Notes: generated by a model not told the origin, from the sequence alone. A stretch of 64,000 bases of DNA from Gordonia sp049847105 (GCF_049847105.1 NZ_JBNCNS010000006.1:1-64000); one strand, 5' to 3'; positions 8,820-18,449 are shown, counted from the stretch's first letter. A program made the numbers and translations.

Positions 8820-10565
8820 TTGCGACCACTTCGCCACGTGCATGACACCAAACACATCTTTGTGACGGGCGGTGTTGCGTCGTCCCTTGGAAAGGGATTG
8901 ACAGCATCGAGCCTGGGACAACTTCTGACCTCTCGTGGCCTCCGCGTCACGATGCAGAAGCTCGATCCCTATCTCAATGTCGACCCCGGCACCATGAACC
9001 CCTTCCAGCACGGTGAGGTGTTCGTCACCGAGGACGGCGCCGAAACCGACCTCGATGTCGGGCATTACGAGCGCTTCCTGGACCGCAACCTCTCGCAGTC
9101 CGCCAATGTGACCACCGGGCAGGTCTATTCGACGGTGATCGCCAAGGAACGCCGCGGCGAGTATCTGGGTGAGACGGTCCAGGTGATCCCGCACATCACC
9201 GACGAACTCAAGTCCCGAGTCCTCGCGATGCGCGAGCCTGGCGAAGACGGTGAGGCACCCGATGTGGTGATCACCGAGATCGGCGGCACCGTCGGCGACA
9301 TCGAGTCGCAGCCGTTCATCGAAGCGGCACGACAGATCCGCCACGACGTCGGCCGCGACAACGTGTTCTTCCTGCACGTCTCGCTGGTTCCGTATCTCGC
9401 CCCCTCCGGCGAACTCAAGACCAAGCCGACTCAGCACTCGGTGGCCGCGCTGCGCAATGTCGGTATCCAGCCCGACGCGCTCATCCTCCGATGCGATCGT
9501 GAGGTTCCCGAAGGCCTCAAGAAGAAGATCGCCCTCATGTGTGACGTCGAGCTCGAGGGGGTCATCTCCACGCCGGACGCGCCATCGATCTACGACATCC
9601 CGAAGGTTCTGCACCGCGAGCAGCTCGATGCCTACGTGGTGCGCAAGCTGGGCCTGCCGTTCCGAGATGTGGACTGGACCGAATGGGGTGAGCTCCTCAA
9701 GCGAGTCCACGATCCGCGGGAGACGGTGACCGTCGCGCTGGTCGGGAAGTACGTCGACCTCCCCGACGCATATCTGTCGGTCACCGAGGCGATCCGCGCC
9801 GGTGGCTTCGCGTGGCGGGCGCGTACCGAGATCAAATGGGTCCCGTCCGACGACTGTGCCACCCTCGAGGGCGCCCAAGCCGCGCTCGGCGACGTGCATG
9901 CGGTGCTCATTCCCGGTGGTTTCGGGATCCGCGGTATCGAGGGCAAGGTCGGCGCGATCGGCTATGCCCGTAAACGCGGGATCCCGTTGCTGGGCCTCTG
10001 CCTCGGATTGCAGTGCGTGGTGATCGAGGCGGCTCGCGCCGCCGGTCTCGACGATGCGAGTTCGACCGAGTTCGATCCGGACACGCCCTACCCCGTCATC
10101 TCGACGATGGCCGACCAGGCCGACGCGGTGGCCGGCGAGGCCGATCTGGGCGGAACCATGCGGCTCGGTGCGTACCCCGCCACTCTCGAACCGGACAGCG
10201 TGGTCGCAGAGGCGTACGGGACGACCCATGTCTCCGAGCGACACCGACACCGCTTCGAGGTCAACAACGGGTACCGGGACAAGATCGCTGCCTCCGGGCT
10301 GGTGTTCTCGGGCACCTCGCCCGACGGTCATCTCGTGGAGTTCGTGGAGTACCCGACGTCGGTGCATCCGTTCCTGGTCGCCACCCAGGCGCATCCGGAA
10401 CTGAAGAGCCGACCGACCCGACCACACCCGCTGTTCCGCTCGTTCATCGATGCGGCGCTGAAATACAAGGCGGCCGAACGCCTCCCGGTGGACATCGGGG
10501 ACTACGAGCGTCCCGTCACAGCAGCGGTCGAGGATGCGGACGGCGCCGAGGAACGCGGCGCTTGA
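8820..10565 (+). CDS. pyrG: CTP synthase
   Basis: Makes CTP from UTP, ATP and glutamine. The 581-aa protein has the N-terminal amidoligase domain (HIFVTGGVASSLGKG, the KLDPYLNVDPGTMNP block, the FQHGEVFVTEDGAETDLDVG block) and a C-terminal class I glutamine amidotransferase domain with nucleophile C394 in GLCLGLQ and the His-Pro-Glu triad motif TQAHPE. TTG 8820 is chosen because GGGAG lies 5 nt upstream; GTG 8838 is an alternative with no ribosome site. The stop overlaps the NUDIX start by TTGA. Confidence 0.96.
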   Translation: MRPLRHVHDTKHIFVTGGVASSLGKGLTASSLGQLLTSRGLRVTMQKLDPYLNVDPGTMNPFQHGEVFVTEDGAETDLDVGHYERFLDRNLSQSANVTTGQVYSTVIAKERRGEYLGETVQVIPHITDELKSRVLAMREPGEDGEAPDVVITEIGGTVGDIESQPFIEAARQIRHDVGRDNVFFLHVSLVPYLAPSGELKTKPTQHSVAALRNVGIQPDALILRCDREVPEGLKKKIALMCDVELEGVISTPDAPSIYDIPKVLHREQLDAYVVRKLGLPFRDVDWTEWGELLKRVHDPRETVTVALVGKYVDLPDAYLSVTEAIRAGGFAWRARTEIKWVPSDDCATLEGAQAALGDVHAVLIPGGFGIRGIEGKVGAIGYARKRGIPLLGLCLGLQCVVIEAARAAGLDDASSTEFDPDTPYPVISTMADQADAVAGEADLGGTMRLGAYPATLEPDSVVAEAYGTTHVSERHRHRFEVNNGYRDKIAASGLVFSGTSPDGHLVEFVEYPTSVHPFLVATQAHPELKSRPTRPHPLFRSFIDAALKYKAAERLPVDIGDYERPVTAAVEDADGAEERGA

Positions 10566-11233
10566 GCGGGCCCGATCCCGACGTGCGGGCATGTGACGAG
10601 GCAGCCGGCACGCAGCACGCATTCACCGTCCAGGGGACCCGCACCGTGTACGACGGTGCGATCCTCACCTTGCGGGTCGACGAGGTCGAGATGCCCGGCG
10701 GGCGCGTCGCCGAACGTGAGGTCGTCGAACATTTCGGCGCTGTCGCGGTGGTCGCCCGTGACGAGCGGGGGCGGATCGCGATGGTCCGGCAGTATCGGCA
10801 TCCGATCGGCCGGCGGTTACTCGAGTTGCCGGCCGGCCTGCTCGATGGAGATCCCGGAGAGACCCCGCTCGCGGCAGCGAAGCGTGAGCTCGCCGAGGAG
10901 GTCGATCTCGCCGCCGAGCGCTGGCAGGTGCTGGTCGATCTCGACCTGTCGCCGGGCTTCACCGACGAGGCCCTTCGGCTGTACCTCGCGGAAGACCTCC
11001 GCGGCCTCGATGCCGCCGAACGGCACGACGAGGAGGCCGACATGTCCGTCGAGTGGGTGGCGCTCGAGGACGCGGTCGCTCGAACCCTCTCCGGCGAGAT
11101 CGTCAACGCGACGAGTGTGTCCGGCATCCTCGCGCTGGCGGCGGCCGATGCGCGGGGGATGCCGCTGCGGGCGGTGACCGCACCCTGGACCGACGAACCA
11201 GCGGCGCTGCGCGAGCGCCGGGACCGGCGATGA
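10562..11233 (+). CDS. NUDIX hydrolase, ADP-ribose pyrophosphatase type
   Basis: A 223-aa protein that matches Rv1700, a Mg-dependent ADP-ribose pyrophosphatase that yields AMP and ribose 5-phosphate. The NUDIX box lies near residues 90-115, with the core KRELAEEVDL. The upstream RQYRHPIGRRLLELPAG is the hallmark of the ADP-ribose subgroup. TTG 10562 overlaps the pyrG stop, so translation is coupled; GTG 10583 is a possible later start. The xerD start overlaps its stop (ATGA). Confidence 0.9.
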   Translation: MSGPDPDVRACDEAAGTQHAFTVQGTRTVYDGAILTLRVDEVEMPGGRVAEREVVEHFGAVAVVARDERGRIAMVRQYRHPIGRRLLELPAGLLDGDPGETPLAAAKRELAEEVDLAAERWQVLVDLDLSPGFTDEALRLYLAEDLRGLDAAERHDEEADMSVEWVALEDAVARTLSGEIVNATSVSGILALAAADARGMPLRAVTAPWTDEPAALRERRDRR

Positions 11234-12171
11234 CGGGTCCCGCGGTATCGGCCGACAGCGCGGCGGAGCACGTGACCCGTTACCTCGATCACCTCACCGT
11301 CGAGCGCGGCGCCGCCGTGAACACCGTCAGCTCGTACCGGCGGGACCTCGGACGATATGCGCACTACCTGCAATCACGGGGGATCGGTGCACTCGCCGAG
11401 GTGACCGAGAACGACGTCCGGGAGTTCCTCGTGCAGCTTCGCCGTGGTGACCCCGACACCGGGTCGGCGCCACTGGCCGACAGCTCGATCGCGCGGACAC
11501 TCGTCGCCGTTCGGGGCTTCCACAAGTTCGCGGCGGCCGAAGGCGTCGTCGCGGCCGACGTCGCCCACGCCGTCCGCCCGCCGCGTCCGGCCCGTCGTCT
11601 CCCGAAATCGTTGCCGGTCGACGAGGTTCTCGCCATTCTCGAATCGGCGGGGGCAGCAGATCATCCCCGGGCACTGCGGGACCGCGGCCTGCTCGAACTG
11701 CTTTACAGCTGCGGCGCGCGGATCTCCGAGGCGATCGCCCTCGACGTGGACGACATCGACGCGACCACGCGCGCGGTTCGACTGTGCGGCAAGGGCGGGA
11801 AGGAACGCGTCGTCCCGGTCGGGGGACCGGCGATCGACGCATTGGAGGCCTACCTCGTGCGCGGTCGACCGGCCCTCGCGAGCCGGGCGAACCCGGCGCT
11901 GTTCCTCAACGCGCGCGGTGGCCGACTGTCCCGGCAGAGTGCGTGGCAGGTGTTGGCGGATGCCGCTGCGCGGGCCGGCCTCGACAAGTCGGTGTCGCCG
12001 CACACCTTGCGGCACAGCTTTGCCACACATCTGCTCGACGGCGGTGCCGACGTTCGCGTCGTGCAGGAACTACTCGGCCACGCATCGGTGACCACCACGC
12101 AGGTCTACACCCTGGTGACGGTGAACACCATGCGCGAGGTCTACGCCACGGCCCATCCACGGGCGCGGTGA
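11230..12171 (+). CDS. xerD: Site-specific tyrosine recombinase XerD
   Basis: XerD with XerC resolves chromosome dimers at dif under FtsK control. The 313-aa protein has the SAM-like N-terminal core-binding domain (about 10-100) and the catalytic domain. Visible catalytic residues are R164 (ARISE), K in GKGGKER, HTLRH, the GH of LLGHAS and tyrosine in TQVYT. Its place inside the housekeeping operon, as Rv1701, shows that it is the chromosomal recombinase and not a phage integrase. Confidence 0.95.
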   Translation: MTGPAVSADSAAEHVTRYLDHLTVERGAAVNTVSSYRRDLGRYAHYLQSRGIGALAEVTENDVREFLVQLRRGDPDTGSAPLADSSIARTLVAVRGFHKFAAAEGVVAADVAHAVRPPRPARRLPKSLPVDEVLAILESAGAADHPRALRDRGLLELLYSCGARISEAIALDVDDIDATTRAVRLCGKGGKERVVPVGGPAIDALEAYLVRGRPALASRANPALFLNARGGRLSRQSAWQVLADAAARAGLDKSVSPHTLRHSFATHLLDGGADVRVVQELLGHASVTTTQVYTLVTVNTMREVYATAHPRAR

Positions 12172-12287
12172 GCACTCACGGAAACGGTCCCGGGTCGGTT
12201 GTCGGCGATGCTCCGCCGAATCGGCCAGGTGACCCACTAGGCTGGGTCCTGTTCGAGGTCGAGACGAGAGATGGGAGCGGCGGACAC

Positions 12288-13229
12288 GTGAGCACCCCGG
12301 GGGCCCCGCGGTCCGCTGCCGAAGACCAGTACCGGATCTCTGTCGCGCCGTCGCACGACGCCGACGAGGAGACCGAGCACGAAACCGAGATAGGTCCGAC
12401 CGGCAGGCCCTATCGCGACATCCCCGAACCGGTCCCGCTGGACCGGCACGGCCCGGCCACCGTGGTGGCCGTGTGCAACCAGAAGGGTGGCGTGGGCAAG
12501 ACCACGTCGACGATCAACCTCGGTGCGGCGCTGGCCGAATACGGCAGGCGAGTGCTGCTCGTGGATCTGGATCCACAGGGTGCGTTGTCGGCGGGTCTGG
12601 GCGTTCCACATCACGATCTCGACCAGACCGTCTACAACCTGCTGGTGCCGCCGCAGGCAGCCACCGACGACGTGTTGATGCGCACCAGGGTCGACGGCCT
12701 CGATCTGCTACCCAGCAACATCGACCTGTCGGCCGCCGAGATCCAGCTGGTCACCGAGGTCGGCCGCGAGCAATCGCTGGCCCGCGCGCTCCACCCGGTG
12801 CTCGATCGCTACGACTTCGTGTTGATCGACTGCCAGCCGTCACTGGGCTTGCTCACCGTGAACGCGCTCGCCTGCTCGGACACCGTCGTCATCCCGATGG
12901 AATGCGAATACTTCAGTCTGCGCGGGCTGGCTCTGCTCACAGACACCATCGACAAGGTCCGTGACCGTCTCAACCCGCGTCTGAATCTGGGCGGGATCCT
13001 GGTCACCATGTTCGACGCACGCACATTGCATTCGCGGGAGGTCATGTCCCGCGTGGTCGAGGTGTTCGGCGACGCCGTCTACGACACCGTGATCAGCCGG
13101 ACGGTGCGCTTCCCCGAGACGAGTGTCGCGGGCGAACCGATCACGTCGTGGGCACCGAAGTCGGCGGGGGCCAAGGCCTACCGGGCTCTGGCGCGCGAGG
13201 TGATCGCGCGCGACTCCCGTCAAGCATGA
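12288..13229 (+). CDS. ParA/Soj-family ATPase of the scpAB cluster
   Basis: A 313-aa ParA-type ATPase that matches Rv1708. The deviant Walker A KGGVGKT is at 66-72. DLDPQGALSAGLG, VLIDCQPSLGLLT and the MFDARTLHSREV region follow. The first 55 residues are charged and not conserved. It stands directly before scpA, so a role in segregation or condensin loading is likely; the main ParA of the parAB pair lies elsewhere in this order. GTG 12288 has GGGAG at 12273-12277. GTG 12168, which overlaps the xerD stop, is in frame and would add 40 residues. Confidence 0.88.
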   Translation: MSTPGAPRSAAEDQYRISVAPSHDADEETEHETEIGPTGRPYRDIPEPVPLDRHGPATVVAVCNQKGGVGKTTSTINLGAALAEYGRRVLLVDLDPQGALSAGLGVPHHDLDQTVYNLLVPPQAATDDVLMRTRVDGLDLLPSNIDLSAAEIQLVTEVGREQSLARALHPVLDRYDFVLIDCQPSLGLLTVNALACSDTVVIPMECEYFSLRGLALLTDTIDKVRDRLNPRLNLGGILVTMFDARTLHSREVMSRVVEVFGDAVYDTVISRTVRFPETSVAGEPITSWAPKSAGAKAYRALAREVIARDSRQA

Positions 13230-14179
13230 CCGACGGCGACCCGGTGTCCGACAACGCATTGGCCGACAGGGCACTGGCCGACAGGGCATTGGGAGCCAGG
13301 TCACTGGCAGACAGCGGACTGGCCGAGTCGGTGGTCGCCGGTGGTGACACGGCCCAATCGGTGCCGGACACGCCGGCGGCGACCGACGAGAAGCCGACGG
13401 GTTTCCAGGTCCGGCTGCGGAACTTCGAGGGTCCGTTCGACCTGCTACTGAACCTCATCAGCCAGCATCGCCTCGATGTGACCGAGGTCGCGCTGCACGA
13501 GGTGACCGATGACTTCATCGCGTACACACGTGACCTCGGGCCCGAGATGGGCCTGGAGCAGACCACCGAATTCCTCGTCGTCGCGGCGACGCTGCTCGAC
13601 CTGAAGGCCGCGCGGCTGCTGCCGTCGGGGGACGTCGACGACCCCGAGGATCTGGCGCTGCTCGAGGCGAGGGACCTGTTGTTCGCGCGGCTGCTCCAGT
13701 ACCGAGCCTACAAACAGGTGGCCGCGTTGTTCGGGGAGTTGGAAGCGGCTGCACTGCAGCGCTATCCGCGAGCTGTCTCGCTGGAACAGCAATTCGAGGA
13801 TCTTCTGCCCGAGGTGACCCTGGGAGTCGATGCCCGAGGATTCGCCCAGGTGGCAGCGACGGCGATGACTCCGCGGCCGACACCGACCGTCGGCCTGGAC
13901 CACCTGCATGCTTCGGAGGTCTCGGTCCCCGAGCAGGCCCGTCGCCTCGCCGCGATGCTTGCCATGCGACCCGGTGACTGGCTGAGCTTCGGTGAACTCG
14001 TCGCCGAATGTGAGACCGGCCTCGAGGTCATCGGTCGGTTCCTCGGACTGCTGGAGCTCTTCCGCGAGCAGGCCGTCACCTTCGAACAGCCCGAGGCATT
14101 GGGGGAGTTGCGGGTGAACTGGACGGGAGACCGAGACGTGGACGATGTCAACATCGACAGGGCGGAGGACTACGGATGA
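13226..14179 (+). CDS. scpA: Segregation and condensation protein A
   Basis: ScpA is the kleisin that bridges the heads of SMC and binds ScpB. The 317-aa protein holds the family N-terminal motif FEGPFDLLLNLI, TDDFIAY, AATLLDLKAARLLP, and a C-terminal winged helix (about 235-300). The first 55 residues are an extra low-complexity segment made partly of five 5-residue repeats of the ALADR type. Start and stop overlap both neighbours by ATGA. Confidence 0.93.
   Translation: MTDGDPVSDNALADRALADRALGARSLADSGLAESVVAGGDTAQSVPDTPAATDEKPTGFQVRLRNFEGPFDLLLNLISQHRLDVTEVALHEVTDDFIAYTRDLGPEMGLEQTTEFLVVAATLLDLKAARLLPSGDVDDPEDLALLEARDLLFARLLQYRAYKQVAALFGELEAAALQRYPRAVSLEQQFEDLLPEVTLGVDARGFAQVAATAMTPRPTPTVGLDHLHASEVSVPEQARRLAAMLAMRPGDWLSFGELVAECETGLEVIGRFLGLLELFREQAVTFEQPEALGELRVNWTGDRDVDDVNIDRAEDYG
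13256..13330 (+). repeat. 15-bp tandem repeat at the start of scpA
   Basis: Five degenerate 15-bp units lie head to tail: 13256, 13271, 13286, 13301 and 13316. The first two, gcattggccgacagg and gcactggccgacagg, differ at one base. They encode ALADR-ALADR-ALGAR-SLADS-GLAES. The decay toward the 3' end suggests an old expansion. Confidence 0.85.
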
Positions 14180-14961
14180 CCGACGAGCCGGATCTCGCGG
14201 CAGAACCCACGGGACTCCCAGGGCCGACGGCTGGGCCGACGACTCTCGACGCCGAGCAGACCGCCCTCGAGGTGGAGGAGGAGATCGTCCTCGACGACGG
14301 CCGGTTGCGGTCGGCGCTCGAGGCGGTCCTGCTGGTGGTCGACACGCCGGCGACCACGGACGAACTGGCCATCGCGGTCGATCAGGATCGGCTGCGGGTG
14401 CGCACGATGCTGACGCGGATGGCGGCGGAACTCACCGAGTCCGGCAGCGGTATCGACCTTCGGTACGCCGGCGACGGCTGGCGGTTCTACACGCGGGCGG
14501 AGTTCGCCCCCTACGTCGAGCGCCTGTTGCTCGACGGTGCCCGGTCGAAGCTGACCCGGGCGGCGCTGGAGACGCTGGCGGTGATCGCCTACCGTCAACC
14601 GGTCACCCGTGCACGCGTCAGTGCCATCCGCGGCGTCAACGTCGACGGCGTGATCCGCACCCTGGTGGCCCGCGGCCTGATCAACGAGGTCGGCACCGAG
14701 CCCCAGACCTCGGCCATCACCTACGCCACCACGGAGATGTTCCTCGAGCGCCTCGGCCTCGCATCCCTGACCGAATTGCCCGATCTGGCGCCGTTGTTGC
14801 CCGACGTCGACGTGATCGACGACCTCGACGAGGAGATCTCGGCAGACCCGCGATTCGCCAAACTCGGTGGTCACCGGTCAGACTCGACAGAGAACGATTC
14901 ACCCGGAACGGACGCACAGGACTCATCGACGTCCGTCCCGGAACCCGACGACCAGGACTGA
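14176..14961 (+). CDS. scpB: Segregation and condensation protein B
   Basis: ScpB dimers bind ScpA and complete the SMC condensin complex. The 261-aa protein has the two tandem winged helices of the family (about 35-190), with SALEAVLLVVDTP, RFYTRAEFAPYVERLL and the strongly conserved LTRAALETLAVIAYRQPVTR block. Both ends are acidic and likely disordered. ATG 14176 overlaps the scpA stop. The next gene starts 4 nt after its stop. Confidence 0.95.
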   Translation: MTDEPDLAAEPTGLPGPTAGPTTLDAEQTALEVEEEIVLDDGRLRSALEAVLLVVDTPATTDELAIAVDQDRLRVRTMLTRMAAELTESGSGIDLRYAGDGWRFYTRAEFAPYVERLLLDGARSKLTRAALETLAVIAYRQPVTRARVSAIRGVNVDGVIRTLVARGLINEVGTEPQTSAITYATTEMFLERLGLASLTELPDLAPLLPDVDVIDDLDEEISADPRFAKLGGHRSDSTENDSPGTDAQDSSTSVPEPDDQD

Positions 14962-14965
14962 TGAC

Positions 14966-15967
14966 ATGGCATCCGCTAGCCGAGACGGCACACCGGGCCC
15001 GCGCAAGAAGACGTCGCGCGCCCAGAAGACAGGCAAGAACACACCCAAGACGGGCAACAAAGGTCACGGTGGCGCAAGTGCCGTGAGCGATGGCCGGTCG
15101 TCCAAGAAGACTCATCGCAAAGGCTCATCGAAGCCGAACGTGACGTCGGGCAAGGTGCGTCTGAACAACGCGAAACCGGCTCGTCACCAGACCCCGGCCC
15201 AGGGTCCGGGTGCAACCGGCGCCACCTACGTCGAGGACGGCGTGCGGTTGCAGAAGGTGCTCGCCTCGGCCGGTGTGGCATCGCGTCGTGGTGCCGAGGA
15301 GCTCATCGCCGCCGGTCGCGTCGACGTCGACGGGCAGATCGTCACCGAGCAGGGCATGCGCATCAACCCCGACACCGCGGTGATCCGAGTAGACGGTGCG
15401 CGGGTCGTCATCGACGAGACCCGGCAGTATCTCGCCCTCAACAAACCCAAGGGCTGGCAGTCCACGATGGCCGATGACCAGGGCCGGCCGTGCATCGGCG
15501 ACATCGTCGCCGAGCGTGTGATGGCCGGGCAGCGACTCTTCCACGTGGGCAGGCTCGACGCCGACACCGAGGGATTGCTGCTGCTGACCAACGACGGTGA
15601 GCTCGCCCACCGGCTGATGCATCCCTCGTTCGAGGTGCCGAAGACCTACATGGCCGAACTCCGCGGTGAGGTGCCGCGCTCGGTCGGTCGCACCCTCAAG
15701 GACGGGATCGAACTCGAGGACGGGCCGGTGGCCGTCGACGGGTTCACCGTGGTCGGTGTTCACGAGGGCCAGTCGCTGGTGCGCATCACGTTGCACGAAG
15801 GCCGCAACCGGATCGTCCGGCGCATGATGGAAGAGGTCGGCTTCCCGGTGACCAGCCTGGTGCGCACCAACATCGGCGCGGTCTCCCTCGGTGAGCAGCG
15901 TCCCGGAAGCCTGCGCGTACTGGGTAACAACGAGATCGGCGCGTTGTACAAGGCGGTGGGGCTGTGA
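14966..15967 (+). CDS. 23S rRNA pseudouridine synthase, RluB/RsuA family
   Basis: Isomerises a uridine in rRNA to pseudouridine. The 333-aa protein begins with about 85 residues rich in Lys, Gly and Ser, a basic disordered tail. An S4 domain follows (about 90-140, VRLQKVLASAGVASRRGAEE) and then the catalytic domain with D198 in GRLDADTEGLL. KPKGWQST and RNRIVRRMMEEVGF are further family motifs. The exact target base is inferred from RluB (U2605 in E. coli). The start overlaps nothing; the stop overlaps cmk by GTGA. Confidence 0.9.
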   Translation: MASASRDGTPGPRKKTSRAQKTGKNTPKTGNKGHGGASAVSDGRSSKKTHRKGSSKPNVTSGKVRLNNAKPARHQTPAQGPGATGATYVEDGVRLQKVLASAGVASRRGAEELIAAGRVDVDGQIVTEQGMRINPDTAVIRVDGARVVIDETRQYLALNKPKGWQSTMADDQGRPCIGDIVAERVMAGQRLFHVGRLDADTEGLLLLTNDGELAHRLMHPSFEVPKTYMAELRGEVPRSVGRTLKDGIELEDGPVAVDGFTVVGVHEGQSLVRITLHEGRNRIVRRMMEEVGFPVTSLVRTNIGAVSLGEQRPGSLRVLGNNEIGALYKAVGL

Positions 15968-16662
15968 GCCACGACGATGCCGTCGGCACGCATGTCATCG
16001 CCATCGACGGTCCCGCCGGCACCGGAAAGTCGACGGTGTCGCGGATTCTCGCCGACCGCGTCGGGGCCCGCTTCCTGGACACCGGAGCCATGTACCGGGC
16101 GGCGACCCTCGCCGTGCTGAACGCCGGTGTCGCGCTCGACGACACAGACGCGATCGGCGCAGTGGTGACCAAGGCCGACATCGGTCTGGACGTGCTCGCG
16201 GGCGGCTCGACGACCCGCCTCGACGGCGTCGACGTCTCCGCCGAGATCCGGACCGATGCGGTGACCGATGCGGTCTCGGCGGTCTCGGCGGTGCCGTCGG
16301 TGCGCACCAAACTCGTTGCGGTCCAGCGTCGTGCGGCGCAGGGCTCGTTTGTCGTGGTGGAGGGTCGCGATATCGGGACCGTGGTGTTCCCGGACGCCGA
16401 CCTCAAGGTGTTCCTCACCGCGACACCCGAGGCGCGGGCGGCGCGTCGGCATCAGCAGAACGTCGCGGCGGGGCGCCCGAGCGGCCTCGGCGACGTGCTG
16501 GCCGGCGTCAATCGACGTGACCATCTCGACTCGACGCGGGCGGTGTCGCCACTGCGACCCGCCGACGACGCGGTGATCGTCGACACCAGTGACCTGACCC
16601 GCGACCAGGTCGTCGAGACCCTCGGCGCCCTGGTCCGCGACCGGATCGGAGTGCAGTCGTGA
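15964..16662 (+). CDS. cmk: Cytidylate kinase
   Basis: Phosphorylates CMP and dCMP with ATP, next to pyrG in the same operon. The 232-aa protein has the P-loop GPAGTGKST at 16-24, DTGAMYRAATL, the family VEGRDIGTVVFPDA block, and the lid with RAARR. GTG 15964 overlaps the stop of the pseudouridine synthase gene, and the stop overlaps der by GTGA. Confidence 0.96.
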   Translation: MSHDDAVGTHVIAIDGPAGTGKSTVSRILADRVGARFLDTGAMYRAATLAVLNAGVALDDTDAIGAVVTKADIGLDVLAGGSTTRLDGVDVSAEIRTDAVTDAVSAVSAVPSVRTKLVAVQRRAAQGSFVVVEGRDIGTVVFPDADLKVFLTATPEARAARRHQQNVAAGRPSGLGDVLAGVNRRDHLDSTRAVSPLRPADDAVIVDTSDLTRDQVVETLGALVRDRIGVQS

Positions 16663-18104
16663 GCGAGCAGAACATCACCGGCGGGGACGAACTCGCCCTG
16701 CCGGGTGACGGTACGTGGTCGGACGAAGCCGATTGGCAGTTGGCCGATTTCGACGTCGATGGAGAGCCCATCGACGGCACCCCGATGCCGGTGCTCGCCA
16801 TCGTGGGCCGGCCGAACGTCGGGAAGTCGACGCTCGTCAACCGAATTCTCGGGCGCCGCGAAGCCGTGGTCGAGGACATCCCCGGCGTCACCCGCGACCG
16901 TGTTTCGTACTCTGCGAGCTGGTCTGGTCGCCGGTTCAGCGTCGTCGACACCGGCGGATGGGAACCGGACGCGAAGGGCTTGCAGCAGGCCGTGGCCGCG
17001 CAGGCCGAACAAGCCATGCGCACTGCCGACGCCATCGTCCTGGTGGTCGATGCGACAGTCGGGTCCACCACCACCGACGAGGCCGTCGCCCGGGTGCTGC
17101 GTCGCTCCAAGACGCCGGTCATCCTGGCCGCCAACAAGGTCGACAGTGAGCGTGCGGAGGCCGAGACGGCCACCCTGTGGTCGCTGGGACTCGGTGAGCC
17201 GTATCCGGTCTCGGCCGCGCATGGCCGCGGTGCCGGCGACCTGCTCGACGTGATTCTCGACGTGCTCCCGGAGACGCCTCGTGAGGCGCCGTCACTCGGC
17301 GGCCCGCGTCGCGTCGCGCTGGTGGGCAAACCCAACGTCGGGAAGAGCTCCCTGCTGAACAAGCTGGCCGGTACGCATCGGTCGGTGGTCGACAATGTTG
17401 CCGGTACCACCGTGGACCCGGTCGACGAGCTCATCGAGATCGATGGCACCACATGGCAGTTCGTCGACACGGCCGGTCTGCGCCGCAAGGTGCGGACGGC
17501 GAGCGGGCACGAGTATTACGCGTCGCTGCGTACGCGCGCCGCGCTCGATGCCGCCGAGGTCGCGATCCTGCTCATCGACTCGTCCGAGCCGGTCACCGAA
17601 CAGGATCTCCGCGTGTTGTCCATGATCATCGAGAGCGGCCGCGCACTGGTGATCGCCTTCAACAAGTGGGACCTGGTCGACGAGGATCGTCGTTATCAGC
17701 TCGACAAGGAGATCGACCGTGATCTCGCGCGGGTGCCCTGGGCGCGTCGGGTCAACATCTCGGCGAGTACCGGTCGGTCGGTGCAGAAGCTGGTGCCCGC
17801 AATCGAGGGTGCGCTGGAGTCGTGGGACAAACGCGTCGGCACCGGCCGCCTCAACAACTGGCTCAAAGAGGTCATTGCCGCCACACCGCCACCACTTCGT
17901 GGTGGTCGTCAGCCGCGCGTCATGTTCGCCACCCAGGCCGCCACGAGACCGCCGACGTTCGTCCTGTTCACGACGGGCTTCCTGGAGGCCGGATACCGCC
18001 GATTCATCGAACGCCGGCTGCGTGAGGAGTTCAACTTCGACGGGTCGCCGGTGCGAGTGAATGTGCGCGTCCGCGACAAGCGGGAGCAGCGCCGCAAGCG
18101 CTGA
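16659..18104 (+). CDS. der: Ribosome assembly GTPase Der (EngA)
   Basis: Der has two tandem GTPase domains and matures the 50S subunit. In the 481-aa protein the first G1 motif is GRPNVGKST at 50-58 and the second is GKPNVGKSS from 223. NKVD and NKWD are the two G4 motifs. A KH-like C-terminal domain (about 390-475) binds rRNA. The 45-residue N-terminal extension is acidic. It is the last gene of the coupled cluster. Confidence 0.96.
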   Translation: MSEQNITGGDELALPGDGTWSDEADWQLADFDVDGEPIDGTPMPVLAIVGRPNVGKSTLVNRILGRREAVVEDIPGVTRDRVSYSASWSGRRFSVVDTGGWEPDAKGLQQAVAAQAEQAMRTADAIVLVVDATVGSTTTDEAVARVLRRSKTPVILAANKVDSERAEAETATLWSLGLGEPYPVSAAHGRGAGDLLDVILDVLPETPREAPSLGGPRRVALVGKPNVGKSSLLNKLAGTHRSVVDNVAGTTVDPVDELIEIDGTTWQFVDTAGLRRKVRTASGHEYYASLRTRAALDAAEVAILLIDSSEPVTEQDLRVLSMIIESGRALVIAFNKWDLVDEDRRYQLDKEIDRDLARVPWARRVNISASTGRSVQKLVPAIEGALESWDKRVGTGRLNNWLKEVIAATPPPLRGGRQPRVMFATQAATRPPTFVLFTTGFLEAGYRRFIERRLREEFNFDGSPVRVNVRVRDKREQRRKR

Positions 18105-18182
18105 CGTCGATCGCAGCGAATCCGGGACGCGCGGGCGACCGTGTGTCCGTCCCCTGAGATCGGTCGTGCGATACTTCCACTC

Positions 18183-18449
18183 GTGCTCATCTTGGGAATC
18201 ATCGTGTTCGGAATGGTCATCGGCGCTCTTGCACAGCTGATCATCGGCGGCAAGAACATGTGGAGTATCGACTGGGGTCTGGCGATCGTCGCCGGCCTTG
18301 TCGGCTCCTTCGTCGGTGGGCTGTTGATCAGCCTGCTCTCGGGTGACGGGATCAATTTCCGCGCCAGCGGCATCATCGGGTCCATCGTCGGTGCGCTCCT
18401 CGTGACCGGCGGTTGGATCTGGTACAAGAAGCGTTCGCCGGCGAACTGA
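18183..18449 (+). CDS. GlsB/YeaQ/YmgE-type small membrane protein
   Basis: An 88-residue protein with three hydrophobic Gly-rich helices (about 2-20, 30-52, 60-80) and a basic KKR end, typical of the GlsB/YeaQ/YmgE stress-response family, whose biochemical role is unknown. GTG 18183 gives the family start MLILGIIVFG. A -10 like GATACT (18170-18175) ends 7 nt before it, so the mRNA may be leaderless. An in-frame GTG at 18141 is less likely because the added residues are not family-like. Confidence 0.75.
   Translation: MLILGIIVFGMVIGALAQLIIGGKNMWSIDWGLAIVAGLVGSFVGGLLISLLSGDGINFRASGIIGSIVGALLVTGGWIWYKKRSPAN

Noticed and set aside
8757..10622. A 621-codon open frame antisense to pyrG, and similar long antisense frames over recN, SARP, secA2, monooxygenase and glcB
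   Set aside because: High G+C coding DNA leaves stop-free shadows. The plus or known strand carries clear family motifs, and the shadow translations have no recognisable domains.
11230..12171. Tyrosine recombinase as a sign of a prophage or integrative element
   Set aside because: It matches XerD and sits in the conserved pyrG-scpAB order, coupled to its neighbours.
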